Shown here: one piece after another, positions 54,601 to 60,600 of the stretch
Numbering within the stretch: the stretch's first letter is position 1
Layout of the letters: each line of letters begins with the position of its first letter
Notes under the pieces: model-generated
The model's database searches: none
What the model was told of the DNA's origin: nothing
What the model saw: only the letters and a program-made list of their open reading frames with translations
Translations under genes and position numbers: made by a program
Assembly (NCBI GenBank): GCA_030248215.1
Contig: JASANG010000089.1
Coordinates: forward strand, 291,594 to 355,593
From: Enoplolaimus lenunculus
Lineage: Eukaryota > Nematoda > Enoplea > Enoplida > Thoracostomopsidae
DNA: 64,000 nucleotides
Direction of reading: 5' to 3'

Positions 54601-57600
54601 GTATTCGAAATGAAATATATACTTATCCAGATATCCGAAGCGCTGCTGTCGAAACTTTCTTTTAAGTAATTTGCATTGTTTCATCAACTTTGCTTGAGTG
54701 ACAAAAAAATTCTGTATTCAAACCTCAGTGAGATAATTGAACAAAGTTCTTGGCGATTTTTGGTTAGTAGATTTAGGTTTTTCGGTGTGTATTGTTTATA
54801 AACTTTAGAGCTGTTTGACTTGGTGCTTTTCTCCAATAATAATTACTGCCAGAATAAATTTTCTAATTTAGTTTGACATTGAAAACATTTCTTCTCTTAC
54901 TTCTTGTTGGATACTGTCATAAGTAGTTTAGTGTTCGATTGCTTCATCGTTTCAGTTAGAGATAAACGATAGGTATACTTAAGATGGCGCTCTACTTTTG
55001 ATGACGTCCGGCACCATGGTACTGTACTACAAAGCACATTAATTTCTACATGGCATCGCATAATAATTCATAAACAAAAGTTTTAATTTGCATTGCCGTA
55101 CGACGTCGGTTGTCGCCGAACGACACGTATAGCGCCACTCTTATCTATTACAAAATTAAAATTTTTCTATCGCTTTATGTGCTAACTGCTAACATGAATA
55201 TGTTGGCCTATTCATAAAAATGAATTATCTTAAACTTTCAAGATTTCTTCTTTCTTAAATTTTCAAGACATAAATCTCTTGTACTTCAGATATTGACAGC
55301 CTTAATCAGCTCAGAAATTCATGTATAAAAGGTTAAATCAAAATGTAGTATATTAAAGAAATTACTGTCGCAATTTCTTCTTTTCAAGAAATAGTTGTTT
55401 AACATTCAAGACTAATTTTCTGATTTTTATGCATGTAAAAAAGTGGACCGTTGATATTCTCAGGAGAGTATTTAATCAAATTTCAAGGATATTTCGAGTT
55501 GGGATTAGGCACAACTCAATCTACGTTTATGTCTTGTACGTGTCTTACGTTGTAAAATTCGGGCACTTGGTTGAGCTTCGGGGACCCCTATTTTGGAGTC
55601 ATTACGTAGAAACACATTTGTCTTGTATTTCACAACATATTTGTCTTATGTTGCAGAAATATTTGTCTAAATTGTTCATGAAACAAAGTGGTAAATTTCA
55701 GACTTTTAAGTCTGAAAATAATTCAGACAAATATTTCTGAATAATTTAAGATATAAGTCTGGAATTGAAGACATATATGCATAGAGTCCGTATCAAGACG
55801 TAACTGTCGTAAGTATCAGACAATATTTCTTGAATATAAGCTTCGTTCATTTGATGAAAAAATTGCTTCTTAATAGTTTGGTTTTAATTTTCAAAAAAAA
55901 GTAATTAAAAAATAATAGTAAATTATGAGCTTTAAACAAGTCATGCAACGGAAAAATGACGTAATTCAACTCAGCGAGTCGGTTTTACACTGTAATTTAC
56001 ATGAAAAATATAGATTCTTGAAGGTTTGGATCAATATTAATTTTAGCAGTGTAACAACCAACGCATATCCACTCTATTGCGGTCTAGTGAGAAAGCGGGC
56101 ACTAGCAGATCTAGAGGGGGTAGGCGGGATAAAATGGTGACGTCCCTACCTTATAATTTTCTCTGTGAGAAAGTTTTGTATACATCATCTAAAAAATTGA
56201 GGATATTGAAAAGTAAAAATTTTATAGCTAGGTTCACCAATTAGTTTAGGTCTAATTTTCGACTGTTTGTGATAGCCATGTGATCGCTACGAATTGTGCC
56301 TATAGTTTCAGAATGTGTAAACGAGACATTGCTGCAAAATGTCATAAATGTTTAGGTGTAATGTGAATAGAGCCGCAGGCAAAATTTTTGAGTGTAGGAA
56401 CGCCGAACACAGCGTGTATTTAACTAAACTTTTTAGCACACCTGAACCCACCCTGCCAACACCTTTGGTTATTATATACAAATAAATTTACTAGACTACC
56501 GCCCCCTAAACCCCTACGATGTCAAGGGATTCTATTCAGGATGTTGGGGCTGCCGCCTTCAAACTCCCGTACTAAAGCAATTCTTACACTAAAAGCGCCA
56601 AAAACATTGTCATACTTTATTAGAAATTTTAGCTGTTTCAGTAAACAAATTAAAATTAGGGAAGTTGACACCTGAAAATCACTGGCTATGCCCCTGTTTA
56701 ATGCGTATAAACAAATTTATGCGAACGCAGGCGTGTTTTGATTGCTGGTTGGCCTACGCTGCTCTCCTGTTTGTAGCATAATGGGTCAATAAAATCTACC
56801 GTTACATGTTGCGGTGTTACGCTGCTGCGACAGACTGTAAGAAGCGGTAATTATCGTACTGTATTGACCCGAATATGAGGGGTAATAACAGGTGGTCCCC
56901 GTTTGAGTCCGAATCGATACGAGTCCGTATCGCTAATAAGAGTCCTTAAGCGGATAGAGTCCCTAAACCCTAATTAGAGTCCATAAATGTCAATTAACCG
57001 TAATTGTAGCGCATAAATGACAAATAACTAGAGTTCGAAACTTAAAAGCTTACTTAAATTTTGAAATTACATTATTAAGTATAACCTTGCATGATCGCTC
57101 AAGCTATTGACACAAGTCAAATAAACGTTTAATTCAACGGATAATTGCAGTACCGGATATATATCAGTAACGAAGGGCGGCGGTGCGTGGGTTAAAAAAA
57201 ACTACAGTCCGTAACCGAATAATAAGGGGGGAACCCTCTGGAGAGGCCACATAAATATCAGTCCCCCCTCTTATTCGGAACACTACAGCAGGTAATCATT
57301 GTGCAACCAGAATTACAATTTACCGAAACCGATTCATTTTATTTTTTTGCTTTATTATTGGCAAAACAACCTTAGTTGAAAATAGGTATTTACTTAATCT
57401 GCTTCATTTTAGATTTTCATTGTGCGCGAATGCGATATCTGCATTCAATGATTTGTTTTCGGTAATTGTCAAGGTTTATGTACTATATAAAAGAAATCTT
57501 TTATATTTTTTCGTCATTTTGTAGTGAACTGCTTACTGACCAAAATTTAATACCGGAATACTTAATTTCGGTCAAAATTTACCGGAACCGGCAGGTGAAA

Positions 57601-60600
57601 AAATACAAAAACCCTGGATTCCGGTTGCACGCTGCATAATTGATGCTGAATATATAAATGGATTTGTTACAGAAACAGTTCCGGTTCCATTGCAAAAACT
57701 GCCGTTGAACACACAAAAATTACAATCCTAAGGGCAGTGCACATTGCAGACGCGCTGAGTTGAAGAACCAGAATTGTTACTGATTTATATCCCTGTTATA
57801 GATGACTTTTATTGTGATATTTTTAGTTTAGATCAAATCCGATTACACTGCAGATTAGTTTCAATTTTTTACAAGTTTGGATACGTAACTGCAGGTATGA
57901 TAAAAAGGAGAATTTAGCATGTTTCAAAAGAAACATTTGCAGTTTCGAGGTTAAATTTATGCATCCTCCACAATAAAATTTGTGTTACGGTGGATAGTTT
58001 TGATTTTAATAACGCGTGTAAACTTCATGTATTAGTTCAATTTCAAAAGTTTATAATTAGCAACAACAAGTATTCAGGAATTGAAAACTCATAAACTAAG
58101 GCGTATAAGAATTGAAATTTATTCTAGCATTGGAACGTATCTAACCACAATACAAAATTTAGCAAGTTCAATTCCTGAATACTCAATTCAAGATGAACTG
58201 GCCGTAATATTGTTATCTATGTAACAATATTGCTAACTTGTAAACGAAATGATTTTGTATGAAATTGTGTTCTTCTAAAATGGTCAAATGGATTGCAAGT
58301 TGCAATATTTATGTGGTTTCGGTATGCTAGTGCAAACAATGGTTTTACTCATACAGTTTTACTAATCTTCGATAGCCAGTGTAAACAAGTCGATCGAATT
58401 GACAATGTTATTAATGCCAAATTGAATGCGCTAAATCCCAAACCTCGCTACTAATTTGAATATATTTTGATTCATTGCGGTGTAAATTAATGTTATGAAA
58501 AATAACATTGTTTTGAGACAGTCTTGGAATATGTTAGAAAACGGAATCTGACCAGTAATTTTTATGCGGGGTTCACGTTATAACCGGTGCAGCTTGGGAC
58601 ACGTTTAATCCCTATTAGACTATTTGGTACTTAAAGCATATCATTCATTTATCAGCACGTAAAGATTACATTGTTCCGCTGGATATCATATGATATTAGT
58701 TGAAATTTTGGAGTATATGATATTCGCATAATTGTCCCACAGCATCACGTGACACACCGTCCGTTGTACTTATTGATCACTTGAAAGCGGTGGTTTGTAT
58801 GCTAATGTCATAAGACATTCTAGTTTTGTCTGTTCACCTGATATAAGAGCCCGAATTTTAACGTTGACGTCGAATAAACATGGGACAAACCGTGACCCGC
58901 CTGCCCTGGTTATAACGTAAATCCCACATTAATAGCAGTTGGTTTTACGTCATGCCTCGAAATTGCGACGAAAATTAAGTTAACTTTCGAACAAGTGTTG
59001 GAAGGTGGAAAAATAAAATTTAAAAACAATGTTCATCAAAAGATTTTGAGAAAACTAGTATAGTGCAATCCTTACAGTTTGTTTAAGTTCAACGTGTCTA
59101 CAAATGTGTTGTATTTTTCACCGATCACAAAACTTCGAACGTTACCTTGTATTTGTTTGATGTATGTCTGGTCCAGAGTATATGGATGTGTTGCCGAAGT
59201 GATCCCGGCAGCGTCGTAAAGTAAATAGTTATCCAGGGTTGCCGGCAACGCGGAATTTGATCTGAATCCGTTGAAGTGAAACTTACAACTGTCTCCGTCA
59301 GCACACGGCCAATCCTGAAGCAAGTTAACAGTCAAATACAACAGCGTAAACTTTATATTTTAAGTTGTTTTCAATTAACTGTAAATTTCGGTCGGTTTCA
59401 AAACTAAAATTTTAATTTTAGGCGTACAACAGAACGTATGCTTATTCAAATTTGTGTTTCAAACGAAAATTTTCCTGGAAACAGTTCCAATCACAAACGA
59501 TTCAAATTTCAAATTTTAGTATCAATATTTTATGGACATTAAATGGTAGCTTGCAATAGCCGTGCAAAAATTTTCAAGCGTGTCATATTATGTCAGTCCC
59601 ACGTTACCATTGGCTTGGGTTGCACTCGAATTGTCCGCGTTTATTTTTCCTGTGGACAGAATAGATTATCGCAGTAACTCTGAGCAGACACAATTGTAGC
59701 TAGCTACAGCGTCCATGCATAGTTTTCGTTTTCCACGAAATGTCCACATATAGTTTTTGTTTTGGAAAATTGTCCGCATACAAAAGTATTTGAATTTAGC
59801 GCCAAAATTTGAATTTGCCAGCAAAAATATAAGTTTCGCCCCTAAATCTTAAATTTTACCGCCAAAATTTGAATTTTCCCGCCAAAAACACAGTGGGAAA
59901 AACACGCATTACTGACAGATTTCTGTTCTTTCGAATATGTCAAATATCTTATATTTGCGTCCGAACGTCTTTTACATAGGTATCCGGACATAGTTACTTA
60001 GATATCATTGGCCTCCAGTACTAGCTATGCATGCTACCGCGGACGGTATAGATTGTGTGCAGTTAACGTTTAATGGACACTATAGAGCTTTTAACAAACG
60101 GCTGGACACTTTGTGTGTAATACAAACGAATGGTAACGTGGGACTGACATATATATTGACAGGCAACATGTCTAGTTTCAAATGGTACTGTGGTACAAGC
60201 GGTTTTCGCATAACTGCTTCATTAGTTTGAAAACCTATCGCCAACTGACACTATTAGCATGGGAAAACGTACTCTTCCAATATTTGAAATTGCAAATAAG
60301 CCTGCATAGTTACGAATTACAGCCTTTCGGCCTCCCAGGGCATTACAAGCTGAGTCTGCGTTTGCAGAATCATACAGAGTGGTGCTGGCTACAAAATAAC
60401 AATGCTCGTCATCGGCTGCGAACGAATTACGATATCCCTTCGAATTGCATTCTGTTTCTCGTATCGCTAAAATCAGCACCTGAATACTACTACAGGAACC
60501 GTAGCCAGACACAGGTTCGAAAACTTGGAACATTTATTGTTTCTCTCTGCCACTACACAAATGTCCATCTAAAATTATTTATCCCATAACATATTGAGCT

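Noticed and set aside
55429-55740. 103-codon open frame on the plus strand
   Set aside because: Falls in the CAAGACAT-rich interspersed repeat.
60182-60589. 135-codon open frame on the plus strand
   Set aside because: It is the antisense shadow of the lectin domain 1 exon.
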